64,000 nucleotides of DNA from Bog-532 sp963775825 (GCA_963775825.1 CAVZKY010000050.1:116064-180063); one strand, 5' to 3'; counted from the stretch's first letter, positions 9,283 to 18,457 are shown. Made by a program: numbers and translations. Notes: generated from the sequence alone by a model not told the origin.

Positions 9283-10143
9283 GTGCCCATCGAACAGGCA
9301 GAGTTCGGCCGCACCGGCCACCAGAGCAGCCGGGTGATCTTCGGAGGGGCGGCTCTCGCGCAGGTCTCCCAGCGGGTCGCGGACGAGACCCTGGACGTCC
9401 TGCTCGGCTACGGGGTGAACCATCTGGACGTGGCCTCGTCCTACGGCGAGGCGGAGGTGCGCATCCGGCCGTGGCTGCGGCGCGAACCGGGCCGGTTCTT
9501 CCTGGCTACCAAGGGCGACGAGCGCACCGCAGCGGGGGCCCGGGAGGAATTGCACCGGTCTCTGGACCGGATGGGCGTCGACCACGTCGACCTCTGGCAG
9601 CTGCACGCTCTGGCCGATCCGATCGAGTGGGACACCGCCCTGAGCCCTGGCGGGGCGCTCGAGGCCGCCCTTGAAGCCCGGCAGCAGGGTCTCATCCGCT
9701 GGATCGGGGTCACCGGCCACGGCAGCCAGATCGCCGCGACGCACCGGCGCAGCCTCGAGCGGTTCGACTTCGACTCGGTGCTGCTCCCGTACAACTTCGT
9801 CACCATGCAGAACCCGTACTACGCCGAGAACTTTGACGCCCTGTACGAGACCTGCCGGGAGCGGCGGATCGCGGTGCAGACGATCAAGTCGATCGCGCTG
9901 CGCCCCTGGGCCTGCCTGCCGCACACCCGGGCGACGTGGTACGAGCCGCTCGCGCAGCAGGACGACATCGATCTCGCCGTGTGGTGGGCGATGGGCCGCC
10001 CCGGGGTATTCCTCGACAGCGTGGGGGACGTGGACCTGCTCCCGCGAGTGCTTGACGCGGCCAGCCGGTTCACCGGGGCGCCGGACGACGCCGCGATGAG
10101 CGCGCTGGCCCACCGGACGGCGGCCGATCCGCTGTTCGTCTGA
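9283..10143 (+). CDS. aldo/keto reductase
   Basis: An NADP-dependent TIM-barrel oxidoreductase of the aldo/keto reductase superfamily. The catalytic tetrad is visible as Asp and Tyr in NHLDVASSYGEAE, Lys in FLATKGDE, and His in LWQLHAL. The 286-residue length is typical. The GTG at 9283 is selected because AGGAGG stands just upstream, and a longer in-frame extension has no such site. It is divergent from the lar operon with a 200-bp shared promoter region and is followed by a strong hairpin at 10216. A functional tie to the nickel-pincer cofactor is not known for this family. Confidence 0.88.
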   Translation: MPIEQAEFGRTGHQSSRVIFGGAALAQVSQRVADETLDVLLGYGVNHLDVASSYGEAEVRIRPWLRREPGRFFLATKGDERTAAGAREELHRSLDRMGVDHVDLWQLHALADPIEWDTALSPGGALEAALEARQQGLIRWIGVTGHGSQIAATHRRSLERFDFDSVLLPYNFVTMQNPYYAENFDALYETCRERRIAVQTIKSIALRPWACLPHTRATWYEPLAQQDDIDLAVWWAMGRPGVFLDSVGDVDLLPRVLDAASRFTGAPDDAAMSALAHRTAADPLFV

Positions 10144-10215
10144 CCAGGTTGCGTCACCGGGTGGCGCCGGGCCAGTCGTAATCTCGCGCCCGTGGAGTCC
10201 CTGGTCAAAAGCCCC

Positions 10216-10241
10216 GGGCCAGGCACTTCAGTGCCTGGCCC
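10216..10241 (+). terminator. hairpin after the aldo/keto reductase gene
   Basis: A perfect 12-bp inverted repeat (GGGCCAGGCACT, two-base loop, AGTGCCTGGCCC) starts 73 bp after the reductase stop codon. There is no clear T-run, as is common for actinomycete terminators. Confidence 0.65.
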
Positions 10242-10360
10242 ATTCGGGCATGACCTGGCCCAAGCCCCGCTAACCCGTTGCTCGCGTCCGCTGGGACTTT
10301 CGCCCCTGCCGCCGAGGTCGCCCCCAACGTGCGCGTGGACACCGACCTGTTCCGCCCAGG

Positions 10361-10786
10361 TCACGAACCGTCGGCGTTTGACTGTCTGCCGGGCTTGGCC
10401 CGTGCCGTGGCCTCGTCGCATACCGAAAGCTGGACCGTCCACATCGCCGATGTCAGCGTGCCGAACCAACGCAACTGGTCGCGCAGCGACACCGCATTGC
10501 CGTCACGCGCTGAGGCGACTGCGTCATCCGCAGCGTGCTCCAGCCGGGTCAGCCGGGCTGCTAGCAGCGGCCGGGTCCCGGCAGTCCGGTCGCCGGCGGC
10601 CGGGGTCAGCGCGGCACGCTCGGCGGCCTTCACCTCGGCCAGAATTGCGCTGGTTGCGCTGGTGACCTGGCCCGCGATACCGTCCGCCAGCGGCGCGTCG
10701 GCCGCGCCGACAGCGAGCATCCACAACCTGGCCAGGAGCGGCCCGCAACGCGCTTCGTGATCGCGTACATCGTCTGCCGTATTCAT
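10361..10786 (-). CDS. hypothetical helical protein
   Basis: A 141-residue, mostly helical, acidic/alanine-rich protein without a motif I can assign. The ATG at 10786 has GGAGGG at a good distance upstream, and codon use is actinomycete-like, which supports a real gene. It lies alone between the reductase terminator and a rightward small gene. No signal peptide or membrane segment is apparent. Confidence 0.6.
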   Translation of the reverse strand: MNTADDVRDHEARCGPLLARLWMLAVGAADAPLADGIAGQVTSATSAILAEVKAAERAALTPAAGDRTAGTRPLLAARLTRLEHAADDAVASARDGNAVSLRDQLRWFGTLTSAMWTVQLSVCDEATARAKPGRQSNADGS

Positions 10787-11010
10787 GGTTGACCCTCCAC
10801 GATGACCGGGGCCTCATTGCAAGCCCGTTTCCGGCCCCTATCCAGGGGCCTAAGTCCTCCTAACTGCCTGCCGCCACCGGCCTGCCCGTGCTCTCCGTTG
10901 TGGGGAGCGCTTTCGGCGTTATTGACTACGCTCCCGCAACCGTGCGGCCCCGGTCGGCTACCGCCTCCCGGGAACGATGGGTGGAGCCCTTTCCGTGGCA
11001 AGCTATCTCT

Positions 11011-11202
11011 ATGACAGATGACAAGCCGGAGCCCGCGCCCAAGGAGAGGGTCACGGCGGAGCTGGATGAGTTCATGGCGAGGGTGCTGCGCCACCTGCGC
11101 ACGGGGCAGGGCAGCCCCCTGGAAGAGCTTGGCCTGGATAAGGCAGCGGACGAGCTGCAGCACTGGCGGCCGGATATCCCAGGTTCGGGAGCACAGGACT
11201 AA
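11011..11202 (+). CDS. small hypothetical protein
   Basis: A 63-residue charged protein beginning MTDDKPEPAPKE and containing an amphipathic stretch, TAELDEFMARVLRHLR. The ATG at 11011 is chosen because the upstream in-frame extension reads like non-coding sequence. The ribosome site is weak. It precedes the acyl-CoA synthetase by 135 bp on the same strand. Function unknown. Confidence 0.5.
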   Translation: MTDDKPEPAPKERVTAELDEFMARVLRHLRTGQGSPLEELGLDKAADELQHWRPDIPGSGAQD

Positions 11203-11337
11203 TCACGATCGCGGTCGGGAATGGCGCCCGCGGGTGCGGCGACGGAGATGCCGGAGTTATTGCGAGTTGGCGGTGGACCGGCCAGTGTAGCAGGTGGGTC
11301 GCTAAAAGTCTGCTGGCCGGCTCCGGGGGAGGGCGTC

Positions 11338-12906
11338 ATGACCGTGGTGGCACCGCCAGGAGTGGAGTTCATTACCGACGCAGTCGCGCATTGGGCTGTG
11401 GTGCAGCCGGACGCGGAGGCGCTGACCTACGGCGAGGTGCGGTGGACCTGGGCGCAGTGGGACGACCGGATCCGGCGGGTCGCCGGTGGCCTGGCCGCGC
11501 TTGGCCTGGGGTGTGGCGGCCGGGTGGCGTTCCTGGACAAGAACAACCCGGCGTGCCTGGAGGTGTCGCTGGGCGCCGGGCTGCTCGGTGCGGTCAGCGT
11601 CGTGATCAACTGGCGGCTGGCGGCTGGCGAGCTGGATTACGTGATCAACGACTCCGGTGCCAGCGTGCTGTTCGCCGGGGCCGAGTTGCTGCCCGCGATC
11701 GAGGCCATCCGGGACAGGCTCCCGGGCATCACCGAGGTGATCGTGGCAGGCGGGCCGGACGACGCCTATGAGCCGTTCCTGGCCGACGCCCGGCCGGCCA
11801 GCCGCAGCCGCGAGGCGACCCCGGATGATCTGTGGCTGGTGATGTACAGCTCCGGGACGACCGGCCGGCCGAAGGGCGTGATGCTGTCGCACCACAACAT
11901 CGTCGCGCACACCCAGAACGCGGCCCCGGTAGCGCCGATGGGTCCGGGTGATCGCAACCTGGTCGCGATGCCGCTGTTCCACGTCGGCGGCATCTGCTAC
12001 GCACTGTTGGGCATTTATGCCGGGGTGCCCACCACGTTCACCCGCGAGCCGGATCCAGCTTCGCTGCTGGCGGCGTTCGCCGCCGGGGTCACTCATACCT
12101 TCCTCGTGCCCGCGGTGCTGGCTGCGCTGCTGGCTGCGGGCGAGAAGGCGATCGCCGCGCTGAGCGGGCTGACGTACCTGCTTTACGGCGCCGCGCCGAT
12201 GCCGCTTCCGATGCTGCGCCAGGTGCTGGCGGCGTGGCCCCAGCCGAACTTCGTCCAGGTTTACGGCCTGACCGAGCTGGCCGGGGTGATCAGTGCCCTG
12301 TCTCCGGAAGCGCACCGCGACGCCGCACGGGAGGATCGGCTTGGCTCGGCGGGTACCTTGCTGCCCGGCGCGCAGGTGCGGGTGGTGGACCTGGCCGCCG
12401 GCCAGGACGCCGCCGTCGGCCTGCCGGGGGAGTTCTGGTTCCGGTCGGCGCAGCAGATGATGGGCTACCTGAACAAGCCGGACGACACCGCCCGGGCGAT
12501 CACCGCGGATGGCTGGCTGCGCAGCGGTGACATCGGGCATGTCGATGACGGCGGGTTCCTGTTCCTCTCCGACCGGGTCAAAGACATGATCATCACAGGC
12601 GGGGAGAACGTTTACTCATCCGAGGTCGAGCAGGCCGTGTCCGAGCACCCGGCGGTGGCCGAGGTCGCGGTGATCGGCATTCCCGATGACCACTGGGGCG
12701 AGTCCGTCAAGGCGATGGTCGTTCTCCGGCCTGACCGGCAGGCGACCGAGCAGGAGATCATCGGATTCACCCGGGAGCGTCTGGCTCACTACAAGTGCCC
12801 GGGCACCGTCGACATCATCGACGCGTTGCCGCGTACTCCCAGCGGCAAGGTACTCAAGCACAAGCTGCGCGATCCGTACTGGGAAGGACGCGACCGCCAG
12901 ATCTGA
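11338..12906 (+). CDS. acyl-CoA synthetase (AMP-forming, ANL superfamily)
   Basis: An adenylating enzyme that activates a carboxylic acid with ATP and CoA. The P-loop motif YSSGTTGRPKGVMLSH lies near residue 170, YGLTELAG near residue 310, the hinge region DGWLRSGDIGHVDDGGF near residue 390, DRVKDMIITGGENVYSSEVE follows, and the C-terminal catalytic lysine is in PRTPSGKVLKHKLR. The 522-residue length is normal. The start ATG at 11338 follows a purine-rich GGGGGAGGG site. The substrate cannot be deduced. The downstream neighbour is a truncated SDR on the opposite strand. Confidence 0.92.
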   Translation: MTVVAPPGVEFITDAVAHWAVVQPDAEALTYGEVRWTWAQWDDRIRRVAGGLAALGLGCGGRVAFLDKNNPACLEVSLGAGLLGAVSVVINWRLAAGELDYVINDSGASVLFAGAELLPAIEAIRDRLPGITEVIVAGGPDDAYEPFLADARPASRSREATPDDLWLVMYSSGTTGRPKGVMLSHHNIVAHTQNAAPVAPMGPGDRNLVAMPLFHVGGICYALLGIYAGVPTTFTREPDPASLLAAFAAGVTHTFLVPAVLAALLAAGEKAIAALSGLTYLLYGAAPMPLPMLRQVLAAWPQPNFVQVYGLTELAGVISALSPEAHRDAAREDRLGSAGTLLPGAQVRVVDLAAGQDAAVGLPGEFWFRSAQQMMGYLNKPDDTARAITADGWLRSGDIGHVDDGGFLFLSDRVKDMIITGGENVYSSEVEQAVSEHPAVAEVAVIGIPDDHWGESVKAMVVLRPDRQATEQEIIGFTRERLAHYKCPGTVDIIDALPRTPSGKVLKHKLRDPYWEGRDRQI

Positions 12907-12937
12907 CCGCGCAGGCGCCTAGCCCGTGTCTAGCCCG

Positions 12938-13159
12938 CTACCTCTCGACGCCCAGGGACACGGCGGCCTGCGCCACATCCGGGTCCGTGACGTCGAGGGC
13001 CACCGGGAGGATCTGGTCGCCGTAACGCGACACCAGGTCGGCCAGGCTGTCGGGGTTGCGCGCGGTGGCGACCAGCGAATGCCCGGCCGACAGCACGGCC
13101 TCGCTGATGGACCGGCCGAGTCCCCGGCCGCTTCCAGTGAGAAAAAAGACCTGTGGCAT
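12938..13159 (-). pseudogene. truncated short-chain dehydrogenase (N-terminal part)
   Basis: The start MPQVFFLTGSGRGLGRSI is a typical SDR Rossmann opening with the TGxxxGxG nucleotide motif, and the frame continues to DVTD. It then stops after about 73 residues, before the NAG, Ser and YxxxK catalytic positions, whereas SDRs are about 250 aa. It is divergent from the TetR gene at 13256 and was probably its regulated partner before truncation. Confidence 0.7.
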
Positions 13160-13199
13160 GCGTTTCCATCCCTTCAAAGGGCGACGAGCGCAGTTAACG

Positions 13200-13232
13200 C
13201 AACGGCGGTTTGATAATAACACAACGACGGTT
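13200..13232. promoter_or_regulatory. paired direct repeats between SDR remnant and TetR gene
   Basis: CAACGGCGGTT at 13200-13210 and CAACGACGGTT at 13222-13232 are near-identical direct repeats 22 bp apart, which places them on the same face of the helix. They flank an AT-rich stretch in the divergent promoter region. A TetR autoregulatory operator is plausible. Confidence 0.45.
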
Positions 13233-13255
13233 CGTTAGGTAGAATCGAGAGTGCC

Positions 13256-13924
13256 ATGACAACGGAGGCATACCAGCGGGCCCGCCGCCCCGAGCAGAAG
13301 CAGCAGCGCCACGACGCCATCCTCGGCGCCGCCGGCGATCTCGCGCTGCGTGACGGCGTGCGTGCTGTGAGCCTCGCCGACATCGCGGACCGGGTCGGCA
13401 TCCACAAGTCGGCCCTGCTGCGCTACTTCGAGACCCGCGAGCAGATCTTCCTCGAGCTCACGGCCCGGGCCTGGCATGACTGGCTCGGCGCGCTGCTCGC
13501 GGGGCTCGAGGATGCTGCCCCCGGCGACGCGGGACTGGTGGCTGACGTGCTCGCCCGCAGCTTCGCCGAACGCCCCCTGCTCTGCGACCTCATCGCCCAC
13601 ACCCCCCTGAACCTGGAGCGCAACGTATCCGCCGGCTCCGTCCGCAGCTACAAGCTCACGTCTCTCCAGGTCATCGAGAAGGCGGCGGAGCTCATCCACG
13701 GAGTCCTGGCGGACCGGACCGTGACCGAGTGCCGGGAAGTCGTCTCCGCCGTGGCGTCCCTGGCCGGGGCGACGTGGCAGATCGCGAACCCGCCCGCTGC
13801 GCTCACCGAGCTTTACGCCTCCGATCCGGCGCTGGCCCGGGCATGCGTCGACCTGGCGCCCCGGCTCCGCAGAACCGCGGACATCTTGCTAGCCGGCCTG
13901 ATCCCCAGCCGTGCTGACTTCTGA
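13256..13924 (+). CDS. TetR/AcrR family transcriptional regulator
   Basis: A 222-residue one-component repressor. The N-terminal helix-turn-helix covers about residues 20-65, from RHDAILGAAGDLALRDG through SLADIADRVGIHKSALLRYF to TREQIFLEL, the characteristic TetR pattern. The C-terminal half is the divergent ligand-binding helical domain. It is divergent from a truncated SDR gene, with repeated operator-like motifs between them. The ligand is unknown. Confidence 0.9.
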   Translation: MTTEAYQRARRPEQKQQRHDAILGAAGDLALRDGVRAVSLADIADRVGIHKSALLRYFETREQIFLELTARAWHDWLGALLAGLEDAAPGDAGLVADVLARSFAERPLLCDLIAHTPLNLERNVSAGSVRSYKLTSLQVIEKAAELIHGVLADRTVTECREVVSAVASLAGATWQIANPPAALTELYASDPALARACVDLAPRLRRTADILLAGLIPSRADF

Positions 13925-13940
13925 CGAGAACTCACTATGA

Positions 13941-14055
13941 AACTCCCAGACCGGGCACCCGCACGGCGCCTGGGAGCAGCCGATCCTCCGGCTCGCGGAC
14001 ACGGTCCTCGGCGTCGCGGTCGGCGTCGCGGTCGGCCTGGCTCGACCGACGCGTG
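13941..14055 (+). pseudogene. remnant resembling the C-terminus of a FUSC-type membrane transporter
   Basis: One frame reads HGAWEQPILRLADTVLGVAV followed by further Gly/Val-rich hydrophobic residues. This resembles the last conserved helix start of FUSC/aromatic acid exporter proteins. No start codon or remaining protein is present, so this is at most a decayed fragment. Confidence 0.3.
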
Positions 14056-14122
14056 ATCCGGCCCCGGATCCGTCCGCCAGGCGGCGGCTCGGCCAACGCT
14101 CACGACTAGGAGGCACACCCGG

Positions 14123-15337
14123 CTATGGCAGCGGCACGATTCCCTGCGCGCCGCGCGGGAACTTCGCCAGGGTCTCCCCGGGAATGTTCAGGTGCGCGGA
14201 GACGAGCTTCGGAGGCAGGTGGGCGAGCCAGTTGGCCAGCGAGACCTCTTCGTAGTGGTCGCTGCGGAACGTTTCGATGAAGACCAGGTCATCGTCGCCC
14301 GTGTTCTCGACGTAGTGGCCGAGATTGCGCCGGACCAGGCCGACATCGCCGGGCCGGAAGTCGGTAGTGTTGGCGTGCGGACCGGTATTGAACACCGTCA
14401 TCCGCGCCGAACCCTTCAGGAAGTACTGCCACTCGTCGGCGTTCGGGTGCCAGTGCAGCTCCCGCATGCTACCCGGCTTGACCGTGACCAGGGCGGCCGC
14501 CACCGTCTTCGACGCCGAAAAGTTCGTGCTGTCCGCGATGCGGATGCTGCCGCCGCTGTTCTCGTACACCGGCTTCGACTGCGACAGACGGAAGATCACC
14601 GGCGTCGTCGAGCCCCATTCGACGCCCGCCGCGACCTGGTCCGCCTCGAGATCGCCTGGTTCGTCACCGGGGAAGATCCAGAGGTTGTGCAGGGGAATGT
14701 CATCGAAGGTCTCCTGGGCCACCCGGAAGTTCTTCGCCAGCACGTCTGGCGGCGTGTGCGCGAACCAGTCCGTCAGCAGCAACGTGTTGCTCTCGGACTG
14801 GGCACCGTCGTCGAACGCGAGCACGAATTCCGCGCCGTCCGGGCCGGCTCCCTGCAGGGAGTGCGGCAGCCCGGTCGGGAAGAACCAGAGGTCTCCCTTG
14901 AAGACATCCTCGACGCTCGGCATCCCTTCCCGGCTGAGGGTGGTGACCCGGCATTTGCCCTCCGTCATGAGCGCCCACTCCGCCGTCTGGTGCCAGTGCA
15001 GCTCACGAATGCCACCCGGCTCGAGGTACATGTTCACGCCGGCGATCTCGTTGGAAATCGCGAAATCGGCCTGCGTGACCTCGCGGGCCCAGCCACCGCG
15101 CTGCTGGCGCCGGGGCGAGATGTTGAACGAGGACCAGAAGAACGGCTGAGTGCTGATGTCCGTCCCCGGTGCCGTGATCACGTTGGGGAACTGGCTTTCC
15201 AGCACCGGGTTCCGCGGTCCCGTCATCGTCGCGCTGGCCGGATCCCCGGTGATGTTCACCATGCCTTCCTGGGGCAGATCCGGATTCCCCAAGGCGGGGG
15301 TCTCGTGATGCGGCGCCGGGTTTTCATTCGAGCCCAT
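14123..15337 (-). CDS. oxdC: oxalate decarboxylase (bicupin)
   Basis: A manganese bicupin that converts oxalate to formate and CO2. Both cupin domains keep the metal-binding pattern: the first reads GGIRELHWHQTAEWALM and the second PGSMRELHWHPNADEWQYF, each with the His-x-His...Glu set, followed by a later His in GLPHSLQG and NLGHYVENTG. The active-site lid region needed for decarboxylase activity in OxdC cannot be judged with certainty from the sequence alone. The 404-residue length fits OxdC. It stands alone on the minus strand, with an AT-rich palindrome about 190 bp upstream. Confidence 0.88.
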   Translation of the reverse strand: MGSNENPAPHHETPALGNPDLPQEGMVNITGDPASATMTGPRNPVLESQFPNVITAPGTDISTQPFFWSSFNISPRRQQRGGWAREVTQADFAISNEIAGVNMYLEPGGIRELHWHQTAEWALMTEGKCRVTTLSREGMPSVEDVFKGDLWFFPTGLPHSLQGAGPDGAEFVLAFDDGAQSESNTLLLTDWFAHTPPDVLAKNFRVAQETFDDIPLHNLWIFPGDEPGDLEADQVAAGVEWGSTTPVIFRLSQSKPVYENSGGSIRIADSTNFSASKTVAAALVTVKPGSMRELHWHPNADEWQYFLKGSARMTVFNTGPHANTTDFRPGDVGLVRRNLGHYVENTGDDDLVFIETFRSDHYEEVSLANWLAHLPPKLVSAHLNIPGETLAKFPRGAQGIVPLP

Positions 15338-15530
15338 GACGCTCTCCTTCCTTGATGCCTTGATGCCTTTTGATGCCGTGATGCCCTACCCCATCGACTG
15401 TCACGCCCGCGGGGCCAGCCCACACTGGCCAACCGCACAGTCCGACTGGCCGGTCACCGGTCTGTGCACCGCCTTGCGGCTGGAAGACCAGGAAACTCCA
15501 GCTTCTTACTCGGTAAAAGGGAAAGACATT

Positions 15531-15550
15531 GCTAGAAAAATATTTCTAGC
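15531..15550. promoter_or_regulatory. 20-bp AT-rich palindrome upstream of oxalate decarboxylase
   Basis: GCTAGAAA-AATA-TTTCTAGC is a perfect inverted repeat inside a locally AT-rich stretch (about 15515-15570) that contrasts with the surrounding GC-rich DNA. It may be an operator or part of the oxdC promoter region, about 194 bp before its start codon. Confidence 0.4.
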
Positions 15551-15679
15551 TTAATATTTCAAGTATAAGATGGGCCAGGCACCGGGAAACTGCCGCAGGA
15601 AAGTGGCGAGATGCCAGGTCCGCGCAGGGAACCGGCCAGTGTATCGGCGACCTGGGCCCCTCGTGAAGGAAGTAACCGC

Positions 15680-15930
15680 ATGTCCGAACGACCGGCACCA
15701 CACGTCACAGCCGGCACGCCACCCTCCCCGTCAGCCGACGGCTCCACCCGGCTCCCGGCCGGGCCAGCACGTGCTCCAGCCCGGGCGGCTGCACGAGGTC
15801 GCTGTGCCCGGGGACGGCGGTCGCCGTGCTCGAGCCGGTCATCGGCACCGAACGATACGCGCGGCTGGTCACCGTGGCCGCCCGGTTCCGGGAGAGGCTG
15901 CTGCGCCGGAGGCGTGCTCAGCCCCCTGCT
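15680..15930 (+). pseudogene. remnant resembling the N-terminus of a trehalose-synthase-type glycosyltransferase
   Basis: Two frames joined by one base change give LHEVAVPGTAVAVL followed by EPVIGTERYARLVTVAARFR, which resembles the start of actinobacterial GT4 trehalose synthases. The sequence diverges after about 60 residues and overlaps the 3' end of the opposite membrane-protein gene. It is a fragment, not a functional gene. The assignment rests on pattern recognition only. Confidence 0.35.
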
Positions 15931-17194
15931 GCTGCGGCTGGAGTGGCTGCCATTGCCGCCGCCGCCATGGCAAGGCGGCGATCATGAACGCGATGACGCC
16001 AAGGCTGACGAACATCATCACGTCATTGACCATCTCCCAGTTGTGCCAGGTCAGCATCTGCATCGGCAGGTAGAAGATGGCCGCGTAGGCGCCGAGCGCG
16101 ATCTGCAGCGGTATCGACAGCCGGGTTGGCCGGGCGGTAGCCGATGGTGCCTGCCAGAGCAGGTACTGGTTGCCGAATGAGGGCGTGATCACCACAAGCG
16201 CGGTCGTGGTGGCCGTGGCGACATCCAGCGGGTGGGCGCGGCGCCACCACCATACGGCCAGCAGCGCGCCGACGACGGCGGCCTTGGTCCCAATTGACCC
16301 CGCGTTGAGCCACAGCGGGTCCTGCCAGACCGGAAGCTTCGTCGGGTGAACGGTCACCCACACCCCTGACCAGCCCCAGCTCCCGATGCTGGGGTGGGTC
16401 TCAACGAGCTGCTTCGCAATGTAGGGCAGCTTGGCGACCGGCGTGCCGACGGTGAGCGGCATCGTTGCGAACAGCAGCGCCCAGATTCCAGCGGCTCCGG
16501 CCGCGAACTGCATACGACGGCGCCACGATGGCAGGGCGAGCAGCAGCGCCGGGCCGAACACCGCCGGCCATGTCTGCGTGGCTATCGCCAGGCCGAGCAG
16601 GATGCCAGCAGCGACGGCGGGCAGGCCGGCGACGTGCGGGCCGGCCCGCAAGACGACGAGGAACGCGGCCAGGACGAACAGAAAGCAGGCCGGCTCGAGC
16701 TGGCCGTGCACGCTGCTGACCAGAATGGCCAGCGGATTACAGGCGTACTGGAATCTGCGCAGCGCCGCCCGCTCACCGGCGGCCCCGGCAACTGCGCCGA
16801 CCAGCACGACCACCCCGATATCGCACAAGATCGCCGGGATCCGGGCGATGATCAGCCAGGACACGTGCAGGTGCAAAGACGTCCAGGCTGCTCCGGCCAG
16901 CACGAAGGCATAGACGGGCAGGGACCCCCACCCGTCTTGCCGGTTGGCCAGGATCGGGTCGTGGTGATGCAGGACAGCAACACCTGCGGCCTGGAAGTCA
17001 TTCACAAGATCGTAAGGCTGAGTGCGGTAGGCGAGGACCAGCATCGCCAGCCGCAGCACCGCTGCGGTGGAGATCGCTATCACCAGCGAGGGCCGCCAGT
17101 TGCGGCGCTGCGCAATCACCATGAGCGCCACGCTGATCGCGAGAAGCAACAGCGCTGCCGCGCACCGATGGAGGGTGAGCTGATCATAGATCAT
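15869..17194 (-). CDS. multi-spanning membrane protein, GT-C/mannosyltransferase-like
   Basis: About 440 residues with roughly ten hydrophobic helices. The first luminal loop contains NDFQAAGVAVLHHHDPI, and the pattern of long hydrophobic segments with short loops and the motif VSSVHGQLEP resembles polyprenol-phosphate-dependent GT-C glycosyltransferases of actinobacteria (DUF2029-like). The specific donor or acceptor is unknown. The ATG at 17194 is preferred. The C-terminus is Gln/Ala/Gly-rich and may be a run-on, because it overlaps a glycosyltransferase remnant on the other strand. Confidence 0.65.
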   Translation of the reverse strand: MIYDQLTLHRCAAALLLLAISVALMVIAQRRNWRPSLVIAISTAAVLRLAMLVLAYRTQPYDLVNDFQAAGVAVLHHHDPILANRQDGWGSLPVYAFVLAGAAWTSLHLHVSWLIIARIPAILCDIGVVVLVGAVAGAAGERAALRRFQYACNPLAILVSSVHGQLEPACFLFVLAAFLVVLRAGPHVAGLPAVAAGILLGLAIATQTWPAVFGPALLLALPSWRRRMQFAAGAAGIWALLFATMPLTVGTPVAKLPYIAKQLVETHPSIGSWGWSGVWVTVHPTKLPVWQDPLWLNAGSIGTKAAVVGALLAVWWWRRAHPLDVATATTTALVVITPSFGNQYLLWQAPSATARPTRLSIPLQIALGAYAAIFYLPMQMLTWHNWEMVNDVMMFVSLGVIAFMIAALPWRRRQWQPLQPQQQGAEHASGAAASPGTGRPR

Positions 17195-17539
17195 GCGACA
17201 ACCTCGACCCGCGCGATCAGCCGCCGCAGGGGACACATGCGCAGCAGGCCTTCATTCACCCGGACGGATACGACGCACTGGAACATGCCGGTGACGGCCA
17301 CGCCCGTCCGCCTGATCAGCGCCCTCACCGCATGATCGTAACTGTCGTCGCGAGCACCTTGACGTCAGCCGCTTCAGGTCTGCCGCGAGCACCGGCTCTG
17401 GCAGGCCACTACGAACTGCTCGAAAACGCCGCCGCACCGAACGCCTGAGTTGGTACCGCTGCGTCCCGGCCGGCCCCCGCCATCGGTGCGATCCGGGAGC
17501 TGAGCCCGCAGCTGTCGCATTTCCCCTGGTTAGGACAGT
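17195..17539. other. 345-bp gap without a recognisable gene
   Basis: The stretch between the leftward membrane-protein gene and the rightward BTAD gene contains no frame with recognisable protein features. It must hold both promoters. Confidence 0.5.
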
Positions 17540-18457
17540 ATGGGGAGGGTGATCATCGATGTGGGGGACATCGCGTTCGTGCGCGTGCTGGGACCAATTC
17601 AGGTCGTCACAACCTCGGGACGCGTGCTCGATCTGCCCAGCGCGAGCCAGCGTCGGCTGCTTGCCCGGCTGGCCGTGGACGCCCCGCGGGCACTGCGGGT
17701 GGATCTCCTGTGTGACGTGCTTGCGGTTTCGCCGGGCGCGTTGCGCACGATTGTGTCGCGATTCCGCAAGGGCTTCGGGGGCAGCACCGTCGTCGCGTCG
17801 CAAGGCCGCTATCGTCTCACCGCCCCCGTTGACGCCGCCTTGTTCACCGCCTCGCTGTTGCAGCCGGGGGCGGGCGACGATCGGATCGGGGCGCTCGAAC
17901 GAGCGCTGGCGCTGTGGACAGGCCCGGCGTTCGAGGAGTTCTCGGCCGAGGCCTGGGCCGGGCCTGAGGCTGCCCGGCTCGCCGAGCTGCACGCGTCGGC
18001 GATCGAGGACCACGCCGTCGCGCTGATCATCGCGCGGCGGTGGGCGGAGGCGATCGCCGAGCTCAGGGCGCACGTCTCGATGAACCCGCTGCGGGACAGG
18101 GCGTGGGGCCTGCTGATCCGGGCGCTCGGCGGCGCCGGGCGGCTGGCCGACGCCCTGGCTGCGTTTAGGGAGTACCACGGCTACCTTGCCGAGTGGGTCG
18201 GCACCGAACCATCAGCCGAGGTCCGTGACATCCAGCGGCGGCTCGCCGCCGGGTGGGATGGGACAGATGCAGCGGCAGCACGGATCGGGATCGGGGAGCA
18301 GGCCCAGCCGGCGCGGTCCGGATCGCCGCAGCCCGCGAGGCCATCGTCCTGGCGCGGGAACGGCTGGCTGCCGTTGCAGGCCGAGCTGGTGCGGGGCCGG
18401 CCGTGGTGGGACGAGCCCGCGAACTGGAGCTGCTGGCCGCAGAGGCGGCCCAGGTAG
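17540..18457 (+). CDS. BTAD-containing regulator, N-terminal part of a split large regulator
   Basis: Residues 1-95 form an OmpR-like winged helix (VRVLGPIQVV through LPSASQRRLLARLAVDAP), and residues 100-250 form the bacterial transcriptional activation domain, ending at EWVGTEPSAEVRDIQRRLAAG. The last ~50 residues are Arg/Pro/Trp-rich and lack sense, because the coding signal moves to another frame. There the overlapping ATPase domain begins with VVGRARELELLAAEAAQ. In related proteins BTAD, AAA ATPase and TPR parts form one chain, so a single-base shift near 18290-18440 has probably split the gene. The downstream partner genes are two small barrel-type proteins. Confidence 0.75.
   Translation: MGRVIIDVGDIAFVRVLGPIQVVTTSGRVLDLPSASQRRLLARLAVDAPRALRVDLLCDVLAVSPGALRTIVSRFRKGFGGSTVVASQGRYRLTAPVDAALFTASLLQPGAGDDRIGALERALALWTGPAFEEFSAEAWAGPEAARLAELHASAIEDHAVALIIARRWAEAIAELRAHVSMNPLRDRAWGLLIRALGGAGRLADALAAFREYHGYLAEWVGTEPSAEVRDIQRRLAAGWDGTDAAAARIGIGEQAQPARSGSPQPARPSSWRGNGWLPLQAELVRGRPWWDEPANWSCWPQRRPR

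Noticed and set aside
11302..12540. Minus-strand open frame of about 412 codons
   Set aside because: Antisense to the acyl-CoA synthetase, whose conserved motifs prove the plus strand is coding.
14192..15355. Plus-strand open frame of about 387 codons
   Set aside because: Antisense to the oxalate decarboxylase gene. No motif.
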